Both the position numbers and the translations under genes were made by a program. From contig CAIQVH010000031.1 of assembly GCA_903875215.1 (NCBI GenBank), positions 186,001-250,000 of the forward strand: 64,000 nucleotides of DNA, read 5' to 3'. The notes beneath the pieces are model-generated. The model saw only the letters and a program-made list of their open reading frames with translations. It made no database searches and was not told where the DNA came from. The stretch comes from an uncultured Anaerolineae bacterium. GTDB taxonomy: Bacteria > Chloroflexota > Anaerolineae > Anaerolineales > Villigracilaceae. Positions 47,814 to 56,795 of the stretch are shown one piece after another; position 1 is the stretch's first letter; the number at the start of each line of letters is the position of its first letter.

Positions 47814-49175
47814 TTATCGGGCAAATTCCGTCAAAACACGGGCCATGTGCCGGGCGTGCTTGAGATACAAATCGAGACGGATGTTTTCATTGGGTGCATG
47901 GGCGCGTGTATCGGGGTAGCCCAGGCCGGCGGTCGCCACTGGCAGCTTCAACTCGTGGACAAAAGGATAATTGGGCCCGCTCCCGCCCACCATGGGGATC
48001 AATTCCATCTCGGATTCAAACACTTCGGCGGCGGTTCTCACCACCAGCTGGATGAACGGATCGTCCGGGTCGGTTTTTGCGGCCGGGCCGCCCCCCAGGA
48101 ACTCGATCTGAATATCCGAAAAGCCTTCGGTATCCAGGTGTTGGCGCAGGAGAGCCAGGCATTTTTCGATGGTTTGTCCCTGCACAATGCGAAAATCCAC
48201 CTTGGCTGAGGCTTTGGCAGGCAGGACAGTCTTGGAGCCTGCCCCCTGGTAGCCGCTGGTCAGCCCGCAAATAGTGCAGGTCGGTTCGAACACTTCTGCC
48301 AGGTACAGATCAGTACCGCCGGTCAGGCCTTTAAGAAAATTTTTGACGCCATACATCTTCAAATATTCCGGCGCGGCGTCGGGTTGCTGGTCGAACAGTT
48401 CGCGGTCGCGCCGGGTCGGTGGCAGGATATCCTCATACCAGCCGGGAATGCGGATTTTTTCATCCGGCCCTTTCAGGCTGTTCAGCGCCCAGACCAGCCG
48501 CCAGGCTGCATTGGGGAAAATGCTGCCGCCCTGGCCGCTGTGCACATCAATGGCAGCCGTCTCCACTGAAAGTTGGACGTAGCAGATGCCGCGCAGGCCG
48601 AGATATTGCATCGGGATTTCACGATGATCCACCCCGCCAAATTCCCAGATACAGGCGTCGGCGGAGAGTTTTTCCCTGTTGGCGGTGATGAACTGAGGCA
48701 GGTGCAGGCTGCCGGTCTCTTCTTCGCCTTCGATGATGAATTTCACGTTGCAGGGTAATTCCCCGGCGCTGTCGAGCAGAGCGTCGATGGCATACAGGCG
48801 CGCGGTGATGTGGCTTTTGTCGTCGCTGACGCCGCGCCCGTAGAGTTTTCCGTTGCGCAGGGCGGGTTCAAACGGCGGCGTTTCCCACAACTCCAGCGGT
48901 TCGGCGGGCTGAACATCGTAATGGTTGTAGAACAGCAGGGTTTTTGCGTTGTTCCGGCCCTTCCGCTCCCCGAAGACTACCGGCGCGCCGCCTGTGGGCA
49001 TGATTTCGACGTGAAATCCGCGCCGGGCCAGCAGATCTGCCACCAGGGCGGCGCATTTTTCCATGCCCAGGTTTTGCGCGCCGACGCTGGGCTGTGCCAC
49101 CAGCCGGGTGAGTTCGGCCAGGTTTTCGGTGAGGTGCGTTTGAAGGTAAGAGTCGATCGTTTCGTAGGGATTCAT
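47814..49175 (-). CDS. M20-family metallopeptidase (dipeptidase)
   Basis: 453 residues. Zinc ligands: the His and Asp in YNHYDVQPAEP (about 83), the Asp in GRGVSDDKSHI, the catalytic Glu in IEGEEETGS, and a late His. It hydrolyses dipeptides or acyl-amino acids. It ends the cyclophilin-VTT-M20 minus-strand group, 7 bp after the VTT gene. Confidence 0.9.
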   Translation of the reverse strand: MNPYETIDSYLQTHLTENLAELTRLVAQPSVGAQNLGMEKCAALVADLLARRGFHVEIMPTGGAPVVFGERKGRNNAKTLLFYNHYDVQPAEPLELWETPPFEPALRNGKLYGRGVSDDKSHITARLYAIDALLDSAGELPCNVKFIIEGEEETGSLHLPQFITANREKLSADACIWEFGGVDHREIPMQYLGLRGICYVQLSVETAAIDVHSGQGGSIFPNAAWRLVWALNSLKGPDEKIRIPGWYEDILPPTRRDRELFDQQPDAAPEYLKMYGVKNFLKGLTGGTDLYLAEVFEPTCTICGLTSGYQGAGSKTVLPAKASAKVDFRIVQGQTIEKCLALLRQHLDTEGFSDIQIEFLGGGPAAKTDPDDPFIQLVVRTAAEVFESEMELIPMVGGSGPNYPFVHELKLPVATAGLGYPDTRAHAPNENIRLDLYLKHARHMARVLTEFAR

Positions 49176-49182
49176 GGTGGTT

Positions 49183-49743
49183 TCAACCTGGGATTAATGT
49201 TAACATCCAGTCGACGGAATATGCACCGGCATACGCGAAGACTGCCATTTTGAGTATTTTCCCGAGTGCGCAGGCCAGCAGGAATTTCCAGGCAGGGATT
49301 CGCATGGCTCCGGCGGTCATCCCGGCCAGGTCAAAGAGTGGGTTGGGGATGAAGGCTAAAATCAGGATGGCCAGCAGGCTCAGGCGGGGATTTGCCTGCA
49401 TCCAGTTGATCAACCGCTGGTAAGAGGATGCCTGCTCGACAACTGCCTGGCCGCTGAATCCGGCCAGGTAGCCTGACAGTTCACCCAATGCTGCTCCCAG
49501 CCCGGCGGCGACTGCCACGCCCAGGGGGTTGAAAATGGCTCCCATGGCGGTGGTCAGCGCTACACCGGGCAGCGGGATGATGATGGTGGCGTTGGCGGCG
49601 ATGGAGATCAGGAAGATTCCAAGGTAGCCGAGGTGTTGCAGCTTTTGGACTTGTTCTCGAAACAGGAACAGCAGCCCGGTGAGGGTGATCACGCCAGCCA
49701 GGGCCAGGATGCGCAGCAGGGTGGTGCGCCGGTCAGCGGGCAT
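49183..49743 (-). CDS. VTT-domain (DedA/TVP38-like) membrane protein
   Basis: 186 residues with about five helices. The VTT pattern GVALTTAMGAIFNPLGVA, then LGAALGELSGYLAG and FIPNPLFDLAGMTAGA are typical; related proteins move lipids or maintain proton gradient. Its ATG overlaps the last base of the cyclophilin stop, and M20 follows 7 bp on. Confidence 0.85.
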   Translation of the reverse strand: MPADRRTTLLRILALAGVITLTGLLFLFREQVQKLQHLGYLGIFLISIAANATIIIPLPGVALTTAMGAIFNPLGVAVAAGLGAALGELSGYLAGFSGQAVVEQASSYQRLINWMQANPRLSLLAILILAFIPNPLFDLAGMTAGAMRIPAWKFLLACALGKILKMAVFAYAGAYSVDWMLTLIPG

Positions 49744-50252
49744 TATTCGCTTTCGGCAATTGTAATACTTTGAATCTGGATGCCGGGATATTCCGGGCGC
49801 ATCGGGTCGCGCGGTGGGATGGACATCAGCACATCCATGCCGCTGGTGATCTGGCCAAAGACGCTGTGCTTGCCATCCAGCCAGGGGGTGGGGATGTGGG
49901 TGATGAAGAACTGTGAGCCATTGGTGCCGGGTCCGGCGTTGGCCATGGAAAGGATGCCAGGTTTGCTGTGCTTGAGGCTGGGATGGAATTCATCGGGGAA
50001 GCGGTAGCCGGGGCCGCCGCGGCCGGTGCCGGTTGGGTCGCCGCCCTGGGCCATGAAGTCGGCAATGACGCGGTGAAAGATGGTGCCATCGTAGAAGCCT
50101 TCACGCGCAAGAAAGACGAAGTTATTGACGGTCTTGGGAGTTTTTTCGGCGAAGAGCTCCAGCACCATTTCTCCCTTGTCGGTGGCAAAGGTGGCGGTGT
50201 ATTTCTTCTTCGGGTCAATTTGCATGTTTGGTGGGGTGGGCCATTGTTTCAT
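49743..50252 (-). CDS. Cyclophilin-type peptidyl-prolyl isomerase
   Basis: 169 residues. [19 protein letters not shown] holds the catalytic Arg and [27 protein letters not shown] is the second core. No signal peptide, so cytosolic. TAGGAGA lies just before the ATG. It begins the cyclophilin-VTT-M20 group. Confidence 0.93.
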   Translation of the reverse strand: MKQWPTPPNMQIDPKKKYTATFATDKGEMVLELFAEKTPKTVNNFVFLAREGFYDGTIFHRVIADFMAQGGDPTGTGRGGPGYRFPDEFHPSLKHSKPGILSMANAGPGTNGSQFFITHIPTPWLDGKHSVFGQITSGMDVLMSIPPRDPMRPEYPGIQIQSITIAESE

Positions 50253-50330
50253 CAGATGTCTCCTAAAATGGGGGTGCTCTGCCAGCCGGGGGGCAGCTGG
50301 CAGGGCAGAGTTGGGGTGGGGGGAAAGAGG

Positions 50331-50957
50331 TCAGCGCAGCAAGGATTCGATGCGTGCAACGACCATTTCCAGTGCGGGGGCGTTAAAACCGCCTTCGGGG
50401 ATGATTACGTCGGCGTAGCGTTTGGAGGGTTCAACAAATTCCAGGTGCATCGGCCGCACGGTTTTTAGATATTGGGCAATGACGTTATCGGTGGTGCGGC
50501 CGCGTTCCGAAATATCGCGCTCCAGCCGGCGGATGAAGCGCAGGTCGGAATCGGTGTCGACGAAGATGCGCAGGTCGCACAGCTTGCGTAGTTCCGGCTC
50601 GGCGTAGATGAGAATGCCTTCGACGATGATGACGCGGCGCGGGGTGATGGTGAGGGTCTTTTCGGTGCGGCTGTGGATGGAAAAGTCATAAACGGGCAGT
50701 TCCACCGGCTGATATTCTTTCAATTGGCGCACGTGCTGGATGAGTAAATCCGTGTCGAGCGCGTCGGGGTGGTCAAAGTTGACCGCGGCGCGTTGGGCCG
50801 GCGGCAGACCGCTCAGGTCTTTGTAGTAGGCATCGTGTGGAATATAAGCTATTCGCGCCGGGCCGACCCGGTTGAGGATTTCCTGGGCAACAGTGGTCTT
50901 GCCCGAGCCGGAACCGCCGGCGATGCCGATGACGAGGGGGGTGGGTTGGGAAGCCAT
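50331..50957 (-). CDS. udk: Uridine kinase
   Basis: 208 residues. P-loop [15 protein letters not shown] (about 10-24), [11 protein letters not shown] and VEGILIY are uridine kinase marks; it salvages uridine and cytidine with ATP or GTP. The frame is open to 50981, but the ATG at 50957 starts the family consensus and lies 6 nt from a -10 box. Confidence 0.92.
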   Translation of the reverse strand: MASQPTPLVIGIAGGSGSGKTTVAQEILNRVGPARIAYIPHDAYYKDLSGLPPAQRAAVNFDHPDALDTDLLIQHVRQLKEYQPVELPVYDFSIHSRTEKTLTITPRRVIIVEGILIYAEPELRKLCDLRIFVDTDSDLRFIRRLERDISERGRTTDNVIAQYLKTVRPMHLEFVEPSKRYADVIIPEGGFNAPALEMVVARIESLLR

Positions 50958-50963
50958 GCCTGA

Positions 50964-50969
50964 ATTATA
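50964..50969 (-). promoter_or_regulatory. -10 box directly before the uridine kinase start
   Basis: On the minus strand TATAAT, then 6 nt, then ATG. No Shine-Dalgarno is present. Predicts a leaderless transcript. Confidence 0.55.
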
Positions 50970-51010
50970 CCTGTTCCACACCCAACCGGCAGGCGCATCC
51001 GGTTTAAATA

Positions 51011-51045
51011 AAATAACGGCGGGGATTCCCCGCCGTTATTTTTGT
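51011..51045 (-). terminator. Terminator after the DegV gene
   Basis: AATAACGGCGGGG, AT loop, CCCCGCCGTTATT with an A/T flank on both sides. It lies just beyond the DegV stop, before the uridine kinase promoter. Confidence 0.9.
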
Positions 51046-51058
51046 GTGTATCGAGAGA

Positions 51059-51913
51059 TTACAGTCCCGCCATGTAGGCAATGCCGACCGTGCCCGGGCC
51101 GGTGTGCGCGCCGACGACCGGACTGACGCTGGTGAAGATTGATTCGCTCGCGCCGACGTGTTGCGCTGCGCGCGTCAGGGTTTCGCGGGCTTCCTCGGCT
51201 GCATTGGCATGCAGGGTGGCCAGGCGTACCGGGGTTTTCCCATGCGTCTGCTCGCCGATGATTTCGATCAGGCGATCCATGGCCTTGGCTTTGGTGCGGA
51301 TGCGCTCCATGGCTTCGACTTTGCCATCTTGCAGAGCCAGGATGGGTTTCAGGTTGAGGGCGGTGCCGAGCAGGCGCTGCGCGCCGCCGATGCGGCCGCC
51401 GCGGTGTAAAAACTCGAGGGTATCCACCACGAAGTAAACCCCGCTGTTCTGGCGGGCGTGGTCTGCCAGTGCTTTGCATTCTGCCAGCGAAGCGCCTGCT
51501 GCTGCGGCGCGGGCTGCGGCCAGCACCTGAAAGCCCATCGCCATGGCGGTGCTGTTGCTGTCCACGATATCCACTTTCTCGCGGCCTTTTTCCAGGGATT
51601 CGCGTCCCTGCAAGGCTGATTGGATTGTCCCGGAGAGTTTGGATGAGATGAAAATTCCCAGCACTTCATTGCCCTGTTCCACCTGGGTTTCGAAGGCTTT
51701 TTTCATGTTGCTGATTGAAACCTGCGAAGTGGTCGGCATGACTTTGGCGCTTTTCAACCGCTGGTAGAATTCATCGGGCTTTATGTCGATGCCATCTTCG
51801 TAGGTTTGTTCGCCCCAAATCAGCACCTGGGGGGTGACGGTGATGCCATACTGCTCGACATACTCGGCAGGCAGATACGCTGTGCTGTCGGTGACGATGG
51901 AAACTTTTCCCAT
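51059..51913 (-). CDS. DegV-family fatty-acid-binding protein
   Basis: 284 residues. VSIVTDSTAYLP at the N-terminus, a TSQVS motif and GAHTGPGTVGIAYM at the end are typical. DegV (FakB-like) proteins present a bound fatty acid to FakA kinase; FakA is not in the window. GGAGG with 7 nt precedes the ATG, and TATAGT (minus, 51949-51954) is a likely -10. Confidence 0.93.
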   Translation of the reverse strand: MGKVSIVTDSTAYLPAEYVEQYGITVTPQVLIWGEQTYEDGIDIKPDEFYQRLKSAKVMPTTSQVSISNMKKAFETQVEQGNEVLGIFISSKLSGTIQSALQGRESLEKGREKVDIVDSNSTAMAMGFQVLAAARAAAAGASLAECKALADHARQNSGVYFVVDTLEFLHRGGRIGGAQRLLGTALNLKPILALQDGKVEAMERIRTKAKAMDRLIEIIGEQTHGKTPVRLATLHANAAEEARETLTRAAQHVGASESIFTSVSPVVGAHTGPGTVGIAYMAGL

Positions 51914-52023
51914 TACACATCCTCCATAAATTGTGATTATTAGCCTTTACTATAACCCCGCTTCCTCCACCCGGATACGCCTGGAAAGCAGCAGGATTAT
52001 TTCAAGCAAAGAAACCAACATGG

Positions 52024-52029
52024 TATAAT
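52024..52029 (+). promoter_or_regulatory. -10 box of the mre operon
   Basis: A perfect TATAAT with a weak TTCAAG 17 nt upstream. The leader is about 42 nt and contains AGGAG (52068-52072). Confidence 0.5.
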
Positions 52030-52078
52030 CTTTTGATATATTTTAATAAATCAGACGCTATGCAATCAGGAGCGCATT

Positions 52079-53149
52079 TTGGCTTTCAATCCGATCAACT
52101 GGCTTCTTGGCCTTTTTTCACTCGACATCGGCATTGACCTGGGGACCGCGAATACACTTGTCTTTGTCAAGAATAAAGGAATTGTAATTAACGAACCTTC
52201 CTGGGTCACTATAGACAAACGCACGCGCGAACCGCTTGCGGTGGGTCAAAAAGCCAAGGAAATGATGGGTCGTACGGCTGGCAATATCATTGCCGTCCGG
52301 CCGGTGCGGGATGGCGTGATTTCAGAGTTTAATGTCACGCAGGAGATGTTGACCTATTTCATCGGTCAGGTGCATGAACAAAGTGTGGTGCCGCTGCCGC
52401 GGCCGCGCGTGGTCATCGGGATTCCCGCCGGGGTGACCGAAGTGGAAAAGCGCGCCGTCTATGATGCGGCCATGTCGGCGGGTGCGCGCGAAGCCCACCT
52501 GATTGAAGAACCGGTGGCGGCGGCGCTGGGTGCTGGTTTGCCGGTCGGTGATGTGAAAGGGTCGATGGTGGTGGACATTGGCGGCGGGACGACCGAAGTC
52601 GCAGTCATGTCGATGGGCGGGGTGGTTGTCTCGCGTTCGCTGCGCGTGGCTGGCGATGAAATGGATCAGGATGTTGTTCAATATATTCGCAACAAGTACA
52701 ACCTGCTGATCGGCGAAGGCGTGGCCGAGCAAATCAAGATGAAAATCGGGTCGGCCTACCCGCTGCCGCAGGAAAAGACAATCGAGGCGCGCGGCCGCAA
52801 CCTGGTGACGGGCCTGCCTGAATCAATCGAAGTTTCCTCCATCGAAATTCGTGATGCGCTTTCCGGATCGGTGCAGGTCATTGTGGATACCATCCGCGAT
52901 GCGTTGGATGAAATCCCGCCCGAGGTGATTGCCGATTTGATGGATACGGGCATCTGCCTGGCTGGTGGAGGCGCGCTCTTGCAGGGATTGGCGGACCGCC
53001 TGGCTGACGAGTTAAATCTGCGGGTCTGGCAGGCCGAAGATCCGCTGACCTGCGTGGCCCGCGGCACCGGGGTTGTGTTGAGCGATTTTGACATGATGCA
53101 GCATTACCTGGTCAGCCTGGAACGCGGTTCGACGCAGCACCGTTCTTGA
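52079..53149 (+). CDS. mreB: Rod shape-determining protein MreB
   Basis: 356 residues. DIGIDLGTANTLVF (phosphate 1), VVDIGGGTTEVAV (phosphate 2) and GICLAGGGALLQGL (adenosine motif) are complete. It forms membrane-bound filaments that direct side-wall synthesis. The start is TTG, six bases after AGGAG; no ATG fits. First gene of mreB-mreC-mreD-PBP2. Confidence 0.97.
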   Translation: MAFNPINWLLGLFSLDIGIDLGTANTLVFVKNKGIVINEPSWVTIDKRTREPLAVGQKAKEMMGRTAGNIIAVRPVRDGVISEFNVTQEMLTYFIGQVHEQSVVPLPRPRVVIGIPAGVTEVEKRAVYDAAMSAGAREAHLIEEPVAAALGAGLPVGDVKGSMVVDIGGGTTEVAVMSMGGVVVSRSLRVAGDEMDQDVVQYIRNKYNLLIGEGVAEQIKMKIGSAYPLPQEKTIEARGRNLVTGLPESIEVSSIEIRDALSGSVQVIVDTIRDALDEIPPEVIADLMDTGICLAGGGALLQGLADRLADELNLRVWQAEDPLTCVARGTGVVLSDFDMMQHYLVSLERGSTQHRS

Positions 53150-53204
53150 AGCCCGCTGCTGGCCGGTGTCTGGTCATGCTGGACCGGGTTTCCAAAAATT
53201 CCTT

Positions 53205-54044
53205 ATGAAAAAAATATTATCCGGCTCTTTGCAGACGACCATTTTGTTCCTGCTGGTGGCAGGTATCCTGGCCCTGGCGTTGAGCGGTTCGCTGGGATTT
53301 GTTTCCCTTGGCTTTAATTCATTTCTGCTTTCGGTGCAATCCTGGGTGTCCTCGCGGTTTGTGGCCATTCAGGATTTTTTGACCGTCTCGCCGGATGTGG
53401 TGGATTTGCGACGGCGGAACTCCGAGCTGGAGGCTGAAGTGGCCCGCCTGCAGGCGCAGGTGGTGCAGTTGAATAACCAGGTAGCCGATACGCGGGTGCT
53501 GGCCGCGCTGGTCAATTTTTCGCGCGCCAATCCGGATAATGCTTATACGGCGGCTTCCGTCATCGGGCGCGATCCGAGCCCATTTTTGCGTTACCTCATC
53601 ATTGACAAGGGTTCTAATGAGGGTCTGCGGCGCGGCATGCCGGTGGTGACCGACCAGGGCCTGGTTGGGCGGGTGGATGCGGTCATCAGCAGCGCGGCGC
53701 GCGTTCAACTGATCTCCAGCCTGACCTCGGCGGTCAACATTCGGCTTGAAAAGGCCGGTCGCGAAGCCATCCTGACTGGCTCCGTCGCCGGCGACCTGAC
53801 GCTGGACCTGGTACCCCAGGATGTGCCCCTGGAAGCTGGCGACCTGGTGCTAACCTCCGGGCTGGGCGGCGGCTACCCGGCCGATTTGATTGTCGGCCAG
53901 GTCTTGAGCGTGCGCAAACGTGATTCTGACCTGTTCCAGCAGGCGGTCATTCAGCCGGTGGTGGATTTTACCAAGCTCAAGATCGTCCTGGTCATCACCG
54001 ATTTTCGCCCGGTCAGTATTGACCCGCTGATTCCCACCCAGTAA
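53205..54044 (+). CDS. mreC: Rod shape-determining protein MreC
   Basis: 279 residues. An N-terminal helix (about 10-30) is followed by a coiled coil (VDLRRRNSELEAEVARLQAQ) and the beta-rich MreC core (IDKGSNEGLRRGMPVV, GLVGRV, TSGLGGGYPADLIVGQV). It bridges MreB and PBP2. The ATG at 53205 (MKKILSG) fits the family start; no strong ribosome binding site is seen. Confidence 0.93.
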   Translation: MKKILSGSLQTTILFLLVAGILALALSGSLGFVSLGFNSFLLSVQSWVSSRFVAIQDFLTVSPDVVDLRRRNSELEAEVARLQAQVVQLNNQVADTRVLAALVNFSRANPDNAYTAASVIGRDPSPFLRYLIIDKGSNEGLRRGMPVVTDQGLVGRVDAVISSAARVQLISSLTSAVNIRLEKAGREAILTGSVAGDLTLDLVPQDVPLEAGDLVLTSGLGGGYPADLIVGQVLSVRKRDSDLFQQAVIQPVVDFTKLKIVLVITDFRPVSIDPLIPTQ

Positions 54045-54046
54045 CG

Positions 54047-54547
54047 ATGAAAAATCTGATCGCTGTCCCGGTTTTGGGGCTGGCTTTTATCGTGCAAATG
54101 GCAATCCTGAGCCGGATGACGTTACAATCCGGTTCGATTGACCTGATCCTGCTGATTTTGGTCTCCTGGGCACTGCAGGAACAGGTGCGCTCGGCCTGGC
54201 ATTGGGCTGTTTTGGCCGGGCTACTGGCTGCTTTCGCATCCGGTCTCCCGCCCTATGTGCAGGTTGTGACCTACCTGCTGACCGTGGCCCTGGCGCGCTA
54301 CACCTTGCGCCAGATCTGGCAATGGCAGATCCTGGCCCTCTTCAGCGTGACCTTCTTTGCCACATTGCTCTCCAACCTGATCAGCTACCTGGGATTGTTT
54401 CTCAACGGCACGCTCCTGCCGGTGGGCGATGTCCTGGCGCTGATCACCCTGCCGGGCGTTTTTTTGAATTTACTGTTTGTTTTACCGGTTTACGCGCTCA
54501 TGCGTGACCTGGCTTTGTGGGTTTACCCGCAGGAGGAATTGGTATGA
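54047..54547 (+). CDS. mreD: Rod shape-determining protein MreD
   Basis: 166 residues, almost all hydrophobic (about five helices). Assignment rests mainly on position between mreC (2-bp gap) and PBP2 (4-bp overlap) and on size; sequence conservation in MreD is low. Confidence 0.85.
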   Translation: MKNLIAVPVLGLAFIVQMAILSRMTLQSGSIDLILLILVSWALQEQVRSAWHWAVLAGLLAAFASGLPPYVQVVTYLLTVALARYTLRQIWQWQILALFSVTFFATLLSNLISYLGLFLNGTLLPVGDVLALITLPGVFLNLLFVLPVYALMRDLALWVYPQEELV

Positions 54548-56730
54548 GTTCATCCGTTGCCCCGCGCGCCAATTTTGCGCCGTGGCGCGCTTTTTTCCTT
54601 TATGCCACATTTGGCGCGGCCTTCCTCGTCATTCTTTCGCGCCTGTTCATCCTGCAAGTGGTGGATTACCAGACCTGGTTCTCCCAGGCCGAGGAAAACC
54701 GCACCCGTGAAATTCGCGTGCCCCCCTCGCGCGGGATCATCTATGACCGTAATGGGTTGATCCTGGCCTCCAATGTGGCTTCCTACAATATTGTGATCAC
54801 TCCAGCCAATCTGCCCGACAGCGATGGCGACACTCAGGAGATTTACCGCCAGCTGTCCCAGCTGACTGGCGTCCCCGTCAGCAGCGGCACGCTGGAGGAG
54901 GCCAAGCTGGTATCGGCCTGCGTACCCGGCCCGGGCATCACCCAGCTGGTGGAACTACAGGATACCAATGCGCCATACAGCCCCATCCGTATCCAGTGCA
55001 ATGTCAGCGAGGAAAAAGCCCGTATCGTGCGCGAAAAAAACAGCGACTGGCCCGGTGTCAGCGTGGAAGTGGAACCGATCCGCAATTACCCAACCGGATC
55101 GTTAACCGCCAGCATCATCGGTTTCCTGGGGCCCATTCCGGCCTCGCTCGAAGAATTCTACCGTTCCCTGGGCTTTCTCCCCAACCGTGACAAAGTTGGT
55201 TATGCCGGCGTGGAAGTCTATTTTCAGGATATCCTCTCTGGCAAACCTGGCCGCCGGGTGGTGGAAGTGGATGTGGCCGGACAGGAACTGCGCAACATCG
55301 AACCGCCTGTAACGCCTGTCTCGGGCAACAACCTGATCCTGACCATCGATACCCGCCTGCAGAAGGTAGTCGAAGCCGCCCTGACCAGTGAAATTGATTA
55401 CTGGAACACATATTTTTACGGTGGCACAGGCCAGCAGCGCATTTCCAGCGGCGCAGTGATTGCCATGAACCCGAAAACTGGCGAGGTGCTGGCGATGTAC
55501 TCGTACCCGACCTTCGAGAACAATCGCTTTGCCCGCATTATTCCGGCTTATTATTACAACCAGCTGGCCACTGATCCGCGCAAACCGCTCCTGAACTTTG
55601 CCACCTCCAACGAATACCCGCCCGGCTCGGTTTTTAAGCTTTCGACGGCCACTGGCGCCCTGAATGAAGGCGTGGTGGATCTCAACCAGGTGATTGAAGC
55701 GCCCGGCGAACTGCGCCTGACCGAATCCTTTTCTCCTAACGACCCCGGCAATGAGCGCACCTTCGTGGATTGGAACGCGGCCGGGTTCGGAACCATCACC
55801 TTCCTGCGTTGCATTGCCTATTCCAGCAACGTTTGTTTCTATAAGCTGGGCGGCGGTTATAAGACCGAGATCAAGGAGGGGCTGGGAATTTTGCGGCTGC
55901 AGCAGTATGCTCAGGCTTTGGGCTATAACCAGGTCAGCGGTATTGAGTTGCCCGGCGAGGCCAAAGGCTTGATCCCCGATCCGCAGTGGAAACGGATCAA
56001 TCAGGGCGAAAACTGGAGCACTGGCGATACCTATATTGCCAGTGTGGGCCAGGGCTATGTGCTGGCCACTCCGTTGCAGGTGTTGATGTCTGCCGCGACG
56101 ATTGCCAATAACGGGAAACACATGCAGCCCACCGTCATTCGCGAAGTGACCGATAACAACGGCAAGGTGGTGCCCGTCTGGCGCGATGCGGAGGGGAATT
56201 TCTACTCCGAGGCGGGGCAGGGCCGCTGGCAGATTTCTCCCAATTCCGGGCACCAGCTTTGGGATATCACCGCTGACCCGCTCATCAAGGATTTCTTCTG
56301 CGAGAACAGCTATTGCACCGAAACCGGCGCCACCAAGACGGTTCAACCGTACGTGGTGCAGAAAATTCAGGAGGGGATGCGGTTGGCGGTGACTGACTCG
56401 CGGGGCACGCTGGATAAGATTTTTGTCCAGCCCACCAAGCAGTTCCCCAATCCCTTCCCGATTGCGGTGGCTGGTAAAACGGGGACTGCCGAATACTGCG
56501 ATGATATCGCCCGCCAGGCCCAGCGCTGCCGGTTTGGCGAGTGGCCCACACACTCATGGACGGTGGTGTACGCGCCGTATGACAATCCTGAAATTGTGGT
56601 GGTGGCCTTTGCTTATAATGGTGGAGAAGGCGCAAGTGTGGCCGCGCCGATTGTGCGGCGCGTGCTTGAATCCTATTTTTGTTTGAAAACGCTGGATGCA
56701 AATCCCGGCAGCCTGGCTGGTTGCGAGTAA
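54544..56730 (+). CDS. mrdA: Penicillin-binding protein 2 (elongation transpeptidase)
   Basis: 728 residues. A membrane helix (about 17-38) leads to a pedestal domain (RGIIYDRNGLILASN) and the transpeptidase domain with SxxK in PPGSVFKLS (about 370), SxN in YSSNVCFYK and KTG in VAGKTGTAEY. The protein has several insertions compared with E. coli PBP2. The ATG at 54544 overlaps the mreD stop. It makes peptide cross-links in side-wall growth, with MreBCD. Confidence 0.93.
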   Translation: MSSSVAPRANFAPWRAFFLYATFGAAFLVILSRLFILQVVDYQTWFSQAEENRTREIRVPPSRGIIYDRNGLILASNVASYNIVITPANLPDSDGDTQEIYRQLSQLTGVPVSSGTLEEAKLVSACVPGPGITQLVELQDTNAPYSPIRIQCNVSEEKARIVREKNSDWPGVSVEVEPIRNYPTGSLTASIIGFLGPIPASLEEFYRSLGFLPNRDKVGYAGVEVYFQDILSGKPGRRVVEVDVAGQELRNIEPPVTPVSGNNLILTIDTRLQKVVEAALTSEIDYWNTYFYGGTGQQRISSGAVIAMNPKTGEVLAMYSYPTFENNRFARIIPAYYYNQLATDPRKPLLNFATSNEYPPGSVFKLSTATGALNEGVVDLNQVIEAPGELRLTESFSPNDPGNERTFVDWNAAGFGTITFLRCIAYSSNVCFYKLGGGYKTEIKEGLGILRLQQYAQALGYNQVSGIELPGEAKGLIPDPQWKRINQGENWSTGDTYIASVGQGYVLATPLQVLMSAATIANNGKHMQPTVIREVTDNNGKVVPVWRDAEGNFYSEAGQGRWQISPNSGHQLWDITADPLIKDFFCENSYCTETGATKTVQPYVVQKIQEGMRLAVTDSRGTLDKIFVQPTKQFPNPFPIAVAGKTGTAEYCDDIARQAQRCRFGEWPTHSWTVVYAPYDNPEIVVVAFAYNGGEGASVAAPIVRRVLESYFCLKTLDANPGSLAGCE

Positions 56731-56750
56731 TTCTCCTCTCGCCCCGCTGA

Positions 56751-56795
56751 AAAGTGACCGGCGGCCAGTCGCAAAGACTGTCCGCCGGTCACTTT
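56751..56795. terminator. Large stem-loop between PBP2 and the hybrid kinase
   Basis: AAAGTGACCGGCGG (56751-56764) pairs with CCGCCGGTCACTTT (56782-56795) as a perfect 14-bp stem; the loop can form CAGTC/GACTG too. It covers the kinase stop codon. No long T-run, so efficiency is uncertain. Confidence 0.75.
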